From: Ruegeria sp. HKCCA6707
GTDB taxonomy: Bacteria > Pseudomonadota > Alphaproteobacteria > Rhodobacterales > Rhodobacteraceae
Direction: 5' to 3'
NCBI RefSeq assembly: GCF_013033515.1
Contig: NZ_WQEG01000007.1
Span: 1 to 64,000, forward strand
DNA length: 64,000 bases
Positions 27,245-37,063 of the stretch are shown here, one piece after another (position 1 is the stretch's first letter; the number at the start of each line of letters is the position of its first letter). Below the pieces are notes generated by a model that did no database searches, was not told the DNA's origin, and saw only the letters and a program-made list of their open reading frames with translations. The position numbers and the translations under genes are program-made.

Positions 27245-28048
27245 CTACTCTGTTTTTTGTCCTGGTTGCTTGCCCAGAATAATCATGGACAGCAAATCGT
27301 CATCTGTAACGTCGGCGATGTCGACCGTTCCAACCAGTTTCCCGTTTTTCATGACCGACGCGCGGTCACACAGTTCCATCACCGCATGTACATCATGGTC
27401 GATAAGGAATATTCCGATCCCCTGCGCCTTGAGCTGATGGATCAGATCCGCCACCATCTGCGTTTCATGAGGGCCCAAAGCTGCGGTCGGCTCGTCCATG
27501 ATCAGAATACGTGCGTTGAAATAGACCGCCCGTGCGATGGCAACCGATTGTCTTTGCCCACCCGAAAGCGCCGAGACCGGGTCGTTGAACTTTTGAAAGT
27601 TCGGATTGAGCTGCGCCATGATCTTGCGGCATTCGGCCTCCATCGCGGCATCATTGACCAGACCCATTGGCGTGATCATCTCGCGCCCCAGAAACAGGTT
27701 CGAGGTCGCATCCAGATTGTCGGCCAGGGCAAGCGTCTGATAGATCGTCTCGATATTGTTGGCACGCGCATCGCGCGGGTTGCCGATTTCGACCGGTTTG
27801 CCATCAATCAGGATCTCGCCCTGATCCATCTGGTAAGCACCCGACAACACTTTGATCAGCGTCGATTTCCCCGCCCCGTTATGGCCCAGAAGGCCAACAA
27901 CCTCACCGGGATAAAGATCGACAGAGACATGATCCACCGCCTTGATCCCGCCAAATGAGATCGAGATGTCCCGCATCTCGACCAGAGGCGGTTGGCCGGA
28001 GCCACGACCAGAACTTGAAACCTGTTTTTGAGTGTCCTGAGTTTCCAT
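27245..28048 (-). CDS. xylG: Sugar ABC transporter ATP-binding protein (xylose type, single NBD)
   Basis: The energy-coupling subunit of a ribose/xylose-class importer. Walker A '[17 protein letters not shown]', signature '[16 protein letters not shown]' and Walker B '[13 protein letters not shown]' are present. At 267 residues it has one nucleotide-binding domain, unlike the two-domain XylG of E. coli, and resembles FrcA-type short subunits. The start ATG overlaps the permease stop by one base (TGATG). Symbol given by context; specificity is set by the binding protein. Confidence 0.88.
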   Translation of the reverse strand: METQDTQKQVSSSGRGSGQPPLVEMRDISISFGGIKAVDHVSVDLYPGEVVGLLGHNGAGKSTLIKVLSGAYQMDQGEILIDGKPVEIGNPRDARANNIETIYQTLALADNLDATSNLFLGREMITPMGLVNDAAMEAECRKIMAQLNPNFQKFNDPVSALSGGQRQSVAIARAVYFNARILIMDEPTAALGPHETQMVADLIHQLKAQGIGIFLIDHDVHAVMELCDRASVMKNGKLVGTVDIADVTDDDLLSMIILGKQPGQKTE

Positions 28049-29346
28049 CACTTGGCCCCCAATCGCTTGCGGTAGACGATGTCGATATAGACGGCCAGCA
28101 CCAGAACGCTGCCGACAACGATGTTTTGAAACGGAGCATCCACACCAACCATGGCCATGCCCGATTGCAACGCTTGCATGATCAACGCGCCCAGTATCGC
28201 GCCGTAGATCGTCCCAAGACCACCAGACAATGCGGTGCCTCCGATCACGGCCGCCGCGATCACCCGCAGTTCGTCCAGCGTCCCTATATCGTTCGAATGG
28301 TTGGCCAGACGCGCCGATGCGACAACGGCTGACACGGCACACAGAAAGCCCATCAAGGCAAAGATCTTTACGGTCAGCAGGCGCGTATTGATCCCCGAAA
28401 GCTCTGCCGCGTCCGGGTTCCCTCCGGTGGCAAAGATATAGCGGCCAAACCGCGTTTTGCGCGCCACAACGGTCAGTGTGACGGCGACAATGATCAGAAT
28501 AAGGACCGAAATCGGGATACCATATCCAACGACCAGCCCCTCGGGCATTACCTCACCCCGCGCCTCAAACATGCGCTCTAGCCGGCGCGTCGGGATCGCA
28601 TAGCTGTTGACGATGTAGACATATCCTAGGATGGCGATCGCGATGATGGCCGCCAAAGTTGCCTCGGCCCAAACGGGTTTGACAGGGAAACCATGCGCGG
28701 ACTTGGCACGCCTGCCGCTCCACAAGGCCCAGATCGCTACCGCCGTCGCGGCAAATCCAAACAGCCAGCTTGTGGTCGTGCCCAACGTACCGTTGGTACC
28801 ACCAAACATGAGGAACGTGCTGTCCAGCGGGCCAATGGTCTGACCGCTGGTCATGTACCATGCCACGTTTCGCCAAACCAGAAATCCGCCCAATGTAACA
28901 ATGAAGGCAGGGATCGTCAGATAACCCACCATCCATCCGTGGAACGCCCCGATCAGAGTGCCGACAAACAGACCAACAACAACGGTTATGGCCCATGTCA
29001 GCGGATTGTTCAGGCCCATGCCCAGGATGTTCGGCAATAGCTCGGTCTGCGTCATTGCCATTACGGCTGAGGTGGTCGCCAAAAGCGCACCGACCGACAA
29101 ATCGATATGTCGCGTCACGATGATAAAGACCATGCCACAGGCCATGATGGCCACCGAGACGGTCTGAATGGACAGGTTGAACAGGTTCCGGGGTGTCAGA
29201 AAACGCCCGTCAGTGACGATGTTGAACCCGATGCAAAGGATGACAAAGGCGCCGATCATACCCAAAAGTCGCATATCCAGTTCCAACTGCTGGAACAGGT
29301 TCTGCTTTGCTTTTTGAGGTACCGGCTGAGACGAAGTTTCGGTCAT
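28048..29346 (-). CDS. xylH: Sugar ABC transporter permease (xylose type)
   Basis: A 432-residue inner-membrane permease of the BPD_transp_2 class with about ten helices. '[27 protein letters not shown]' and '[28 protein letters not shown]' are signatures of the RbsC/XylH family. The long version, with an extra central segment, is typical of xylose permeases. Start MTETSSQP at 29346 is chosen over an upstream in-frame Met at 29385. It is translationally coupled to xylG. Confidence 0.92.
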   Translation of the reverse strand: MTETSSQPVPQKAKQNLFQQLELDMRLLGMIGAFVILCIGFNIVTDGRFLTPRNLFNLSIQTVSVAIMACGMVFIIVTRHIDLSVGALLATTSAVMAMTQTELLPNILGMGLNNPLTWAITVVVGLFVGTLIGAFHGWMVGYLTIPAFIVTLGGFLVWRNVAWYMTSGQTIGPLDSTFLMFGGTNGTLGTTTSWLFGFAATAVAIWALWSGRRAKSAHGFPVKPVWAEATLAAIIAIAILGYVYIVNSYAIPTRRLERMFEARGEVMPEGLVVGYGIPISVLILIIVAVTLTVVARKTRFGRYIFATGGNPDAAELSGINTRLLTVKIFALMGFLCAVSAVVASARLANHSNDIGTLDELRVIAAAVIGGTALSGGLGTIYGAILGALIMQALQSGMAMVGVDAPFQNIVVGSVLVLAVYIDIVYRKRLGAK

Positions 29347-29372
29347 TTCCGATCTTTCATGTTCAGCAAAGG

Positions 29373-29401
29373 GTCCCTGGCCCAAAGCGCGGGCCAGGGA
29401 C
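29373..29401 (-). terminator. Stem-loop between binding-protein and permease genes (xyl)
   Basis: Perfect 11-bp arms GTCCCTGGCCC and GGGCCAGGGAC with a seven-base loop, between the xylF stop and the xylH start. No T-run follows on the minus strand, so it more likely protects or partly stops the mRNA to make binding protein in excess. Confidence 0.8.
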
Positions 29402-29409
29402 TTTTAGGT

Positions 29410-30429
29410 TTAGTTACAAGGTGCTGGGCCGTTCTCGACGCCCTGGCACAGATCCTCCAGAGGGATCCAGCCAGCATCTACAACAACCGACAGGTTGTCT
29501 TGTGTGATCGGAACCGGTGCCAGGAAGACCGAGTTCATTGTCGTGCCACCCGGCGAGGTCCAGCTGATCGCACCATCAACATCGCTCGGGCTTGTACCAC
29601 CACTCAGGGCAACAGCAATCTCACCTGCCGCTTTGCCAAGCTCGCGCGCGTCTTTCCAGACGGACACAGTTTGCGTGCCCAGCGCAACTCGGTTCAGCGC
29701 CGCGTGATCGCCATCCTGACCCGAAACCGGAATACCTTCCATGCCTTGCGCGGTCAGCGCCGCAACAACACCACCCGCCGTGCCGTCATTCGAGGCAACA
29801 ACCGCGTCAACGTTGTTTTCATTGGCGGTCAGGATCTGTTCCATGTTCCGCTGCGCGTTGGCTGGAAGCCAGCCATCGGTATAGGCTTCGCCGACGATGA
29901 CGATGTCACCGCTTTCAACTGCGGCCTCAATGATCTCTTGCTGGCCACCGCGCAGGAAATCTGCGTTCGGGTCAGTGGGCGAACCCTTGATCATCACATA
30001 GTTGCCTTTGGGCATTGCTTCAAAAACGGCGCGTGCCTGCATGCGACCAACTTCGACATTGTCGAATGTCAGATAAAAGGCGCGATCGTCTTCGATCAGA
30101 CGGTCATAGGCAATCACCGGGATGCCTTCATCTGCAGCCGCCTGCACGGCGGGGCCAATGGCCTGTGCGTCCTGCGCCAGAATGATCAGGGCGTCGACAC
30201 CCTGCGCAATCAGGCTTTCGATATCCGCCAATTGTTTGGCAGAAGACGATTGCGCATCAGCCGAGATATATTCGGCACCCCCCGCTTCAAGCGCGGATTT
30301 GATCGCCGCCTCGTCTGTTTTCCAACGTTCTTCCTGAAAGTTGGACCAGCTTACGCCGACGACTGGCTCGGCGAATGCAACTGTTCCAAGCAGAACTGCA
30401 GCGGCCGAAAAACCGAGAATTCGTTTCAT
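29410..30429 (-). CDS. xylF: Periplasmic sugar-binding protein (xylose type)
   Basis: A 339-residue periplasmic binding protein of the type I (ribose/xylose) fold with signal peptide [20 protein letters not shown]. Mature start '[22 protein letters not shown]' and '[20 protein letters not shown]' match XylF. GGGAGGAAAT precedes the ATG, a strong ribosome binding site. First gene of xylF-xylH-xylG-xylA. The region upstream holds candidate operators for the divergent ROK regulator. Confidence 0.93.
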   Translation of the reverse strand: MKRILGFSAAAVLLGTVAFAEPVVGVSWSNFQEERWKTDEAAIKSALEAGGAEYISADAQSSSAKQLADIESLIAQGVDALIILAQDAQAIGPAVQAAADEGIPVIAYDRLIEDDRAFYLTFDNVEVGRMQARAVFEAMPKGNYVMIKGSPTDPNADFLRGGQQEIIEAAVESGDIVIVGEAYTDGWLPANAQRNMEQILTANENNVDAVVASNDGTAGGVVAALTAQGMEGIPVSGQDGDHAALNRVALGTQTVSVWKDARELGKAAGEIAVALSGGTSPSDVDGAISWTSPGGTTMNSVFLAPVPITQDNLSVVVDAGWIPLEDLCQGVENGPAPCN

Positions 30430-30462
30430 GATTTCCTCCCAATTGTCGAGCCAACGTCCTTG

Positions 30463-30481
30463 ATTCGTGGCCCTCACGAAT
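30463..30481. promoter_or_regulatory. Candidate operator in the xylF / ROK intergenic region
   Basis: A 7-base inverted repeat ATTCGTG...CACGAAT with five-base spacer, 34 bases upstream of xylF. A second A/T-rich imperfect repeat (TATTT...AAATA, about 30496-30514) lies next to it. Either could be the binding site of the divergent ROK regulator. Confidence 0.4.
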
Positions 30482-30578
30482 TTGGATAGCATATTTATTT
30501 CAGTCGGTAAAATATTTAGTGTTCAAAACCCTCCCACTTGGCTAAAAATGGGTAAGCTGCAGGAATCGGAACGGTAAG

Positions 30579-31796
30579 ATGCTGAAAAGCAATGCTTCTC
30601 TAAAAACACTGGACCAAAGAAATGTAACGCGGCTTCGCGTTTTGGATCACATCAGGACGCGCGGATCGATTTCGCGGATCGACATCGCATCTGCTTTGAA
30701 TACCAGTCCGGCAACGGTCACCGCTGCAACAGCCGATTTGATTTCAGCAGGCTTGATCCGGGAAGTTGAAGGCAATGCAAACCCGAATGCGGTAAAGCGC
30801 GGACGACCGCGTGTCTTGCTGCAGTTAGACGCAAGCGCCCATCTCGTTGCAGGGATAAAAGTGGCCCGTCAGTTTATCTCGGCCATTCTGGTGGATTTTG
30901 AAGGCAACGAAGTCGTCACGCATGAATACCCGCTGCAGAAGGCAAGAATGACGCCCACCGAGTTCGTTCAAACCATCGGCGCCGCATTGGATGAAACTTG
31001 TGCCAAATTTGGTGTCAGTGCCGATGCCGTGGCTGGTATTGCAATAGGTGTGGCCGGGCTTCTCGATGCAGAACGAAACTTCGTCCATTGGTCCTCTTCG
31101 ATCACCGAGCGCAATGTCGATTTCAGTAAACTGCTGACGGACGCTTTGCCTTGCCCAGCCTTTATTGAAAATGACGCAAACCTTGTGGCCAAGGGTGAGC
31201 AGCTTTTCGGTATGGGCAAGGGATTGAAGAACTTTCTGGTTGTGACGATTGAACATGGTGTTGGGCTGGGTATCGTCCTTGATGGCAAACTATTCCGTGG
31301 GGAACGCGGTTGCGGGGCCGAGTTCGGTCACCTCAAAGTGCAGCTCGATGGTGCATTGTGCCAATGTGGTCAGCGCGGCTGCCTCGAAGCCTATGTGGGC
31401 GACTATGCTCTGATCCGGGAAATGACCGTAATTGGGGCCAGTGAACAGTTGAAATCCGTCTCTGACATTTTCCAACGCGCGCATGACGGCGATGATCGCG
31501 CTGCGTCCGTGCTTGCACGCGCAGGCCAGGTGTTTGGGCTTGGAGTCTCCAATCTGATTAACCTGTTCGATCCCGAATGTATCATTCTGTCTGGAACCCA
31601 AGCCAATATCGACCACCTGTGCACCGATGAGGTCATGAACCGTATCGAACGCGGCGTGGTGAAGGTTGATGCCCCACTGCCCGAGATCAAGATCCACCAT
31701 TGGGGTGACCAGATCTGGACCAAAGGGGCCGCCGCATACGGAATCGAGCAGGTCTCGATCCTAAAAGTGAACGAGCTTGCCAAACATGCGTCTTAG
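30579..31796 (+). CDS. ROK family transcriptional regulator, probably of xylose genes
   Basis: A 405-residue protein: N-terminal winged helix-turn-helix ('RGSISRIDIASALNTSPATVTAATADLI'), then an actin-like ROK sugar-binding domain with the zinc motif 'LCQCGQRGCLEAYVG' (about 265). Such proteins repress sugar genes until the sugar binds. It is divergent from xylF, which points to control of the xylose operon, as with XylR of ROK type. The last 11 bases overlap the next gene. Confidence 0.9.
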   Translation: MLKSNASLKTLDQRNVTRLRVLDHIRTRGSISRIDIASALNTSPATVTAATADLISAGLIREVEGNANPNAVKRGRPRVLLQLDASAHLVAGIKVARQFISAILVDFEGNEVVTHEYPLQKARMTPTEFVQTIGAALDETCAKFGVSADAVAGIAIGVAGLLDAERNFVHWSSSITERNVDFSKLLTDALPCPAFIENDANLVAKGEQLFGMGKGLKNFLVVTIEHGVGLGIVLDGKLFRGERGCGAEFGHLKVQLDGALCQCGQRGCLEAYVGDYALIREMTVIGASEQLKSVSDIFQRAHDGDDRAASVLARAGQVFGLGVSNLINLFDPECIILSGTQANIDHLCTDEVMNRIERGVVKVDAPLPEIKIHHWGDQIWTKGAAAYGIEQVSILKVNELAKHAS

Positions 31797-33297
31797 TCCG
31801 GTTTTCACTCTTATCTTTGCAACAGCCGCAACTGCCGAGGTCGCGCTGCCAACGTTCGAACAGATCGCAATTCCCGAGCATGTCTATGACGGCGGATGGG
31901 AACACTTCGTCGGCGGGGGAGTGGCGGTGTTTGACTGCAACGGTGATGACCTGCCAGAGCTTTTTGTGGCCGGGGGATCCAACCCGGCGCAACTGTTCCT
32001 GAACACCTCGCAGAATGGGGTCTCATTTCGCAGCGCCACTCCCGACACTTTGACCTTAACCGGAATCTCCGGGGCATACCCGCTGGATATCGACAGCGAT
32101 GGCCTGATGGATCTGGCAATTTTGCGAGTTGGTGAGGATCTGCTGCTGCAAGGCAAACCAGACTGCGCCTTCGCGCCCTTCGAAGCCATAGGATTTCAAT
32201 CCACAGACCATTGGACAACCGCGTTCTCGGCCACTTGGGAGGCGGGCCAAACCCTACCGACTCTGGCCTTTGGCACCTATGTCGATCGGCTCAACCCAGA
32301 TGGGCCGTTCGAAGCTTGCGGACCAACGCTGCTCTATCGCCCCGCAGGTACAACCTATGCAGAACCGCAGCATCTGACACCCGGCTATTGTGCGCTTTCC
32401 ATCCTGTTTTCCGACTGGGCGCGGAGCGGGCGAGCAGATTTACGGGTCAGCAATGACCGGCACTATTACGTCCGAGGCGGCGCAGAGCAGATGTGGGCGA
32501 TGGAACCTACGCCCCGGCTTTATTCTGCGGATGAGGGATGGTTGCCCTATTCGATCTGGGGCATGGGCATCGCCTCGCGCGATTTGACGGGCGACGGATA
32601 CCCTGAGGTTTTTTTGACGTCGATGGGTGATCAGAAGTTGCAGGTGTTCGACCCGGTCGCGGATGGCCCGACATGGCGCGATGCGACCTATGACAAGGGG
32701 ACCACTGCGCATCGACCGCATGCAGGGGAGGATGGACGGCCTTCGACCGGCTGGCACGCACAGTTTGCCGACGTCAATAATGATGGGCGTGACGATATCT
32801 TTGTGGCCAAAGGCAATGTCGAACAGATGCCGGACGCAGCGATGAGCGACCCCAACAACCTGCTTTTACAGCAACCCGATGGGCAGTTCGTTGAAGCCTC
32901 GGTGGATGCGGGTGTCGCCTCGATGTCCAAGTCGCGCGGCGGAGCGGTTGTGGATCTGAACAACGATGGACATCTGGATCTGGTAGTCGTGAACCGCGGC
33001 TCTGCGCTGGAGATGTATGAGAACCAGACCGGCCCGGGAAACTGGCTGCTTGTTGAGGTCGAGCAACCTGGGACAAACCGCGCAGCCGTAGGAGGGTTCA
33101 TAGAAATCGAAACCGAACAGGGCCTGCAAACGCGCGAAATCACCATTGGCGGCGGCCATGCTGGTGGCATCGCGGGCCAGCATCATTTCGGCTTAGGCGA
33201 CGCGGTTGAGGCCCGGTTACGGGTGATCTGGCCCGATGGCACGGTTGGCCCATGGCAGAACGTAGCGCCCAATCAGATCATCCGCATTCAACGCTGA
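31786..33297 (+). CDS. Secreted FG-GAP/VCBS repeat protein with ASPIC/UnbV C-terminus
   Basis: A 503-residue protein with a short signal peptide (MRLSPVFTLIFATAATAEVA). Several calcium-binding-like repeats of the FG-GAP type can be seen: 'VFDCNGDDLPELFVAG', 'DIDSDGLMDLAIL', 'DLTGDGYPEVFLTS', 'DVNNDGRDDIFVA' and 'DLNNDGHLDLVVV'. Together these suggest a seven-bladed beta-propeller. The C-terminal 'GGFIEIETEQGLQTREITIGGGHAG' is the ASPIC/UnbV module. The start overlaps the ROK gene by 11 bases. Its stop abuts that of the convergent di-heme peroxidase. Function unknown; extracellular. Confidence 0.85.
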   Translation: MRLSPVFTLIFATAATAEVALPTFEQIAIPEHVYDGGWEHFVGGGVAVFDCNGDDLPELFVAGGSNPAQLFLNTSQNGVSFRSATPDTLTLTGISGAYPLDIDSDGLMDLAILRVGEDLLLQGKPDCAFAPFEAIGFQSTDHWTTAFSATWEAGQTLPTLAFGTYVDRLNPDGPFEACGPTLLYRPAGTTYAEPQHLTPGYCALSILFSDWARSGRADLRVSNDRHYYVRGGAEQMWAMEPTPRLYSADEGWLPYSIWGMGIASRDLTGDGYPEVFLTSMGDQKLQVFDPVADGPTWRDATYDKGTTAHRPHAGEDGRPSTGWHAQFADVNNDGRDDIFVAKGNVEQMPDAAMSDPNNLLLQQPDGQFVEASVDAGVASMSKSRGGAVVDLNNDGHLDLVVVNRGSALEMYENQTGPGNWLLVEVEQPGTNRAAVGGFIEIETEQGLQTREITIGGGHAGGIAGQHHFGLGDAVEARLRVIWPDGTVGPWQNVAPNQIIRIQR

Positions 33298-34596
33298 TCA
33301 TTGGTCGACCGGCAAACCGCTGGGCACCTGTTTCGGGACTCCCAGGCGCAGGGCCGGATCCTCAAGACTACCTAGAAAACTCATAATATCGCCGATTTCG
33401 GCGTCGCTCAGTTGGATCGGTTCCAGATCATTGGACGCAGCTATTGCATCGACAAGGGACGCGTCCAGCATCGGCTTTTCATCCTCAGCGCCGGGGAATT
33501 CGGGCAAATGCGCCGACGCCACGGCGTAGTCCCGCAGCGACTGCACCGGATCCAGATGATGGCGGACGACATCTTCCAACTCGGCATAGGCTCCGCTGTG
33601 CCCATAGGGCGCGGTCAGCGTAACGTTGCGCAGGGACGGCGTTCTGAATGCAAAGGCGTCGTCTGCATCACCAGTGACGCGCAATCGCCCGTCATCGCGG
33701 GCATGGTTTTCAAATCGCGCAGCTTTGCCCGGCCCGATCTGCGGCATGGCAATGGAATGAAACCCGTGATCTGTCTGGAACCAGCCGGAATGGCAGCTGC
33801 TGCACCCGGCTTCGCCATAAAATATATCCATGCCGCGCTGTTGAGCGTCCGAGAGGTCGCCTTCACCACGCATTGCCCGATCAAACGCACTGTTATCCGC
33901 GCGCCACTCGAACGCGATAAAGTCGGCGATAACGTTGGCGATACCGGTGAATGAAATCTCTTCGCCTGGATAGACGTCCTGAAACCGCTGCTGGTATTCT
34001 GGGATCTCGGCAACGCGCGCAGCGATCAAATCCCACGCACCACCTTCTTGCGACAGAAAGCCCAGCCGCACAGCTTGACTGATTTCGTTCTCCGAATAGT
34101 GTCCGGCCATTTCGTCAGGCGACAAAACCGGGAACATGGCCTGTGCCGCCAGCGCAGATTGGAACCCCGATCTCATATGCGTGCTGAGCGGTGTTCTGAT
34201 CCCGTCCGGTTCACCTGGCGCGGCCTCAAGCCGGCCATCGTGAAAGAAGGTCCTGAACTCGGTTGCACCCAGGTTCCAAAGACCCGGAGAATTGCGGGGT
34301 ATTCTCTGTTCCGGCAAGTTTTCGGGGTCAAGAACCCGCCCATCCCCAAGCCCTACCCCGCCCTCGCCGACCCCAAGCGACAGGCCGTCCGAGGTTCCAA
34401 GATCAGGGTGATGACATGTGGCGCAGCTGATGTTTCGATTGCCCGACAGGATCGGATCGTAGAACAATAGCTGGCCAAGCTCGACCGCATTCAGATCCAG
34501 CTGCGGAAATTCGGGCTTGGGGCCAAGGTCCAGCGCCATTCCGACCGAGCCCGTCAAACACAGCCCAGAAACTGCGCCGACCAATCCACGTTTCAC
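33298..34596 (-). CDS. Di-heme cytochrome c peroxidase / MauG-like protein
   Basis: A 432-residue periplasmic protein with a signal peptide and two c-type haem motifs, CATCH (58-62) and CSSCH (265-269). 'RNSPGLWNLGATEFRTFFHDGR' and 'FRTPSLRNVTLTAPYGHSGAY' are typical of the CcpA/MauG superfamily. Members reduce hydrogen peroxide or oxidise protein residues. The first codon overlaps the aldose epimerase stop by four bases, so the gene is in the galM/xylB transcript, an unusual partner for sugar enzymes. Confidence 0.9.
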   Translation of the reverse strand: MKRGLVGAVSGLCLTGSVGMALDLGPKPEFPQLDLNAVELGQLLFYDPILSGNRNISCATCHHPDLGTSDGLSLGVGEGGVGLGDGRVLDPENLPEQRIPRNSPGLWNLGATEFRTFFHDGRLEAAPGEPDGIRTPLSTHMRSGFQSALAAQAMFPVLSPDEMAGHYSENEISQAVRLGFLSQEGGAWDLIAARVAEIPEYQQRFQDVYPGEEISFTGIANVIADFIAFEWRADNSAFDRAMRGEGDLSDAQQRGMDIFYGEAGCSSCHSGWFQTDHGFHSIAMPQIGPGKAARFENHARDDGRLRVTGDADDAFAFRTPSLRNVTLTAPYGHSGAYAELEDVVRHHLDPVQSLRDYAVASAHLPEFPGAEDEKPMLDASLVDAIAASNDLEPIQLSDAEIGDIMSFLGSLEDPALRLGVPKQVPSGLPVDQ

Positions 34597-35522
34597 ACCC
34601 GATCCTCCACAATCTCCAAGACCAGCTTTTGATAGTAGGGCTTTTCAGGCGAGTACAATACTGAAGGGAATGACGGTGTGTTGACCGCATTAGGATAGCC
34701 CGACGGCTCGATACACAATCCGGCGCTATCCCAAAACGGAAAAGACATCTGTACCGCCGAATAGACCTGTGCCCCAGGCTGGTCGGAATAGACCCGCAAG
34801 GTCAGACCGGATTCCGCAACAAGCTCGGCAACCGGTTCGTTGGTGGATCGCTTAGCATTGAAAACGAAAAAACTGTCCAGACCCTCTGCGCAGTCACCAA
34901 TCGGACGCGCAGCAGTGAAGTCCCGCGTTGACCCCTTCACCTGGTGAATTGGCCCGTTTGCAACACCCTGAGCGTCGGTGTCTAAAATTCGGTCCGACAT
35001 GATCCTGAGATGTGCATCGGTCATACCGCCGAGATTACCCAGAGTATAATAATTGTGCTGCGCGATGCTGATCGGAGTTGGCCGATCCGGCTTGGCCGTT
35101 ATTTCGTACGTCAGGCGCGGATATTTCAGCGTCACACGAACCTCAAATGCCACCAAACCGGGAAAACCACATTCCCCGTCTGGCGAGGCGTAATACATCA
35201 CAGCCTGATTGGCGTTGGACTGTTTAATTTGCCAATATTGGCGCGACAGAGCGTGGAAACCGCCATGCAAGCTATTCGCACCTTCATTTGCGTCCAACAG
35301 GTTTTCAACATCCTCCAGTCGGAACCGCGCCCCGCCGATCCGGTTGGCGACCCGTCCCACGATGGCACCCAGATAGAACGGGTCTGACAGGTAATCCTGC
35401 GGGTTTTCATACCCAAGGATCAGCGGCGTTTCACCCAAAACCCAGCTTTGCGTGATCGCGCCATAGTTCAGCAACGAGGCCGACATGTCGTGATCTCTGA
35501 GAGTAACGCGTTCAATCTGCAC
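34593..35522 (-). CDS. galM: Aldose 1-epimerase
   Basis: A 309-residue mutarotase that interconverts alpha and beta anomers of aldoses. 'ANSLHGGFHALSRQYW' carries the first active-site His; 'SIAQHNYYTLGN' carries the second; the catalytic Glu lies in 'GLCIEPSGYPNAVNTPSF'. Lies 21 bases after xylulokinase on the same strand, consistent with preparing xylose or other aldoses for isomerisation. Confidence 0.92.
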   Translation of the reverse strand: MQIERVTLRDHDMSASLLNYGAITQSWVLGETPLILGYENPQDYLSDPFYLGAIVGRVANRIGGARFRLEDVENLLDANEGANSLHGGFHALSRQYWQIKQSNANQAVMYYASPDGECGFPGLVAFEVRVTLKYPRLTYEITAKPDRPTPISIAQHNYYTLGNLGGMTDAHLRIMSDRILDTDAQGVANGPIHQVKGSTRDFTAARPIGDCAEGLDSFFVFNAKRSTNEPVAELVAESGLTLRVYSDQPGAQVYSAVQMSFPFWDSAGLCIEPSGYPNAVNTPSFPSVLYSPEKPYYQKLVLEIVEDRV

Positions 35523-35543
35523 GGCTTTGCCCCAGGCCTTTGT

Positions 35544-37001
35544 CTAACGCGCGGCCAAAGGGGCCACGGCTTTGTAATACTGCCTATACCGCTGATACGC
35601 GTTTTCATAGGCATCCAACAACTCAGCGCGCGGCTCTATATGTTCGGCAATCGATGGTGCGACCATTACGTCGCTTGGGGTGGCAACTGTGACCGCACAA
35701 GCCGCCAATCGCGCAGCGCCCATCGCGGCCCCGAACTCACTGCCTTCGGGCAGGGCGAGCGGGACATCAAGCACAGTTGCAAGGGTTTCCAGCCAGAACC
35801 GGGATCGCGCGCCCCCGCCCACAGCCAGCAATCGGCTTGGCTCCGTGCCCGTAGCTTTGAGCGCTTCAAGGCAATCGCGCATTGCGAAACTCACACCTTC
35901 CATCACCGATTGAGTCAAATCCGCCGGTTCCGATGACACGTCGATCCCAAGAAAGGCACCTCGAATGGCGCTGTCATTATGGGGCGTGCGCTCCCCCGAC
36001 AGGTAAGGCAGGAACGTAATCGCAGAAGGACCGTTCACTTGATCAGGCAGCGCTCCAGCCAAGGCACTGACAGGTTGGCCGAGATTGCGCGACAACCAGT
36101 TCATGCTGTTTGTCGCCGACAGGATAACCCCCATCTGGATCCACCTGTCCGGCACCGCGTGGCAAAAACAATGTACCGCTGTTTCCGGGTCGGGCGCATA
36201 AGCGTTCTTGGCGACCAGCAGCACGCCAGAGGTGCCCAGAGACAAAAAGCCCGTGCCTTCGTCAATCGCCCCGATACCACAAGCGGCGGCGGCATTGTCA
36301 CCGGCACCACCGGCAACGATAACCGGCCCGGACATCCCCCAGTCATGCAACAACTGGGCCCGCACTTCACCACCTGGCGCATTGCCCTCCACCAGATCGG
36401 GCATCTGGCTGGCGTTCATATGGCTCAGCTCCAGCGCCTTGCCCGACCACGCGCGCTGTCCGACATCCAACCAGGCGGTTCCCGCGCTGTCGGACATCTC
36501 GCTGAAGAGCTCTCCCGTCAGCCAATAGCGCAAATAGTCTTTCGGCAGGAGGACCTTGGCTGTTTTGGCGAATATGTTGGGCTCGTGGGCCCGAACCCAA
36601 GCAAGTTTGGGCGCGGTAAAGCCGGGAAAGACGATATTCCCGGTGATCGCGCGCATGTCAGACAGGCCATCCAAAGCAGAGGCCTCATTGGCTGAGCGGG
36701 TGTCATTCCATAAGATGCACGGCCGCAGAACCTGCCCCGCCTCATCGAGCAGAGTCGCCCCGTGCATGTGGCCGCTCAGCCCGATGCCACGGACCGAAGC
36801 CAGAGCGTTTGGGTTCGCCTGTTTCAGACCTGCGATGACGCGCTGACAAGCCTCAACCCAATCCGCAGGGTCCTGTTCCGACCACCCCGGCGACGGGGTC
36901 GAGGTTTCTATTGCGGCCTCAGCCTCAGCGATGATCTGCATCTGGTCATCGACCAGCAGCCCTCGCAGGCCCGAAGTGCCCAAATCCAGACCTAGAAACA
37001 T
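35544..37001 (-). CDS. xylB: Xylulokinase
   Basis: A 485-residue FGGY-family kinase that phosphorylates D-xylulose to D-xylulose 5-phosphate. The N-terminal 'LGLDLGTSGLRGLLVD' phosphate loop, 'GIGLSGHMHGATLLDEAGQVLRPC' (start of the substrate pocket), 'YLSGERTPHND' and 'LLAVGGGARSRFWLETLATVL' are all typical of XylB. It follows the Gfo/Idh gene by 62 bases on the same strand, so it sits at the junction between the xylose genes and the large carbohydrate locus. Confidence 0.95.
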   Translation of the reverse strand: MFLGLDLGTSGLRGLLVDDQMQIIAEAEAAIETSTPSPGWSEQDPADWVEACQRVIAGLKQANPNALASVRGIGLSGHMHGATLLDEAGQVLRPCILWNDTRSANEASALDGLSDMRAITGNIVFPGFTAPKLAWVRAHEPNIFAKTAKVLLPKDYLRYWLTGELFSEMSDSAGTAWLDVGQRAWSGKALELSHMNASQMPDLVEGNAPGGEVRAQLLHDWGMSGPVIVAGGAGDNAAAACGIGAIDEGTGFLSLGTSGVLLVAKNAYAPDPETAVHCFCHAVPDRWIQMGVILSATNSMNWLSRNLGQPVSALAGALPDQVNGPSAITFLPYLSGERTPHNDSAIRGAFLGIDVSSEPADLTQSVMEGVSFAMRDCLEALKATGTEPSRLLAVGGGARSRFWLETLATVLDVPLALPEGSEFGAAMGAARLAACAVTVATPSDVMVAPSIAEHIEPRAELLDAYENAYQRYRQYYKAVAPLAAR

Positions 37002-37063
37002 GTTTGATCCTTCCCGATCACGCGCTTTTCAAGACAGCCGATGCCGGCCGCAATAGAACTCGG

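Noticed and set aside
29107-30489. A 460-codon plus-strand frame
   Set aside because: Antisense to xylF and part of xylH; composition is that of a shadow frame, rich in Arg and Gln.
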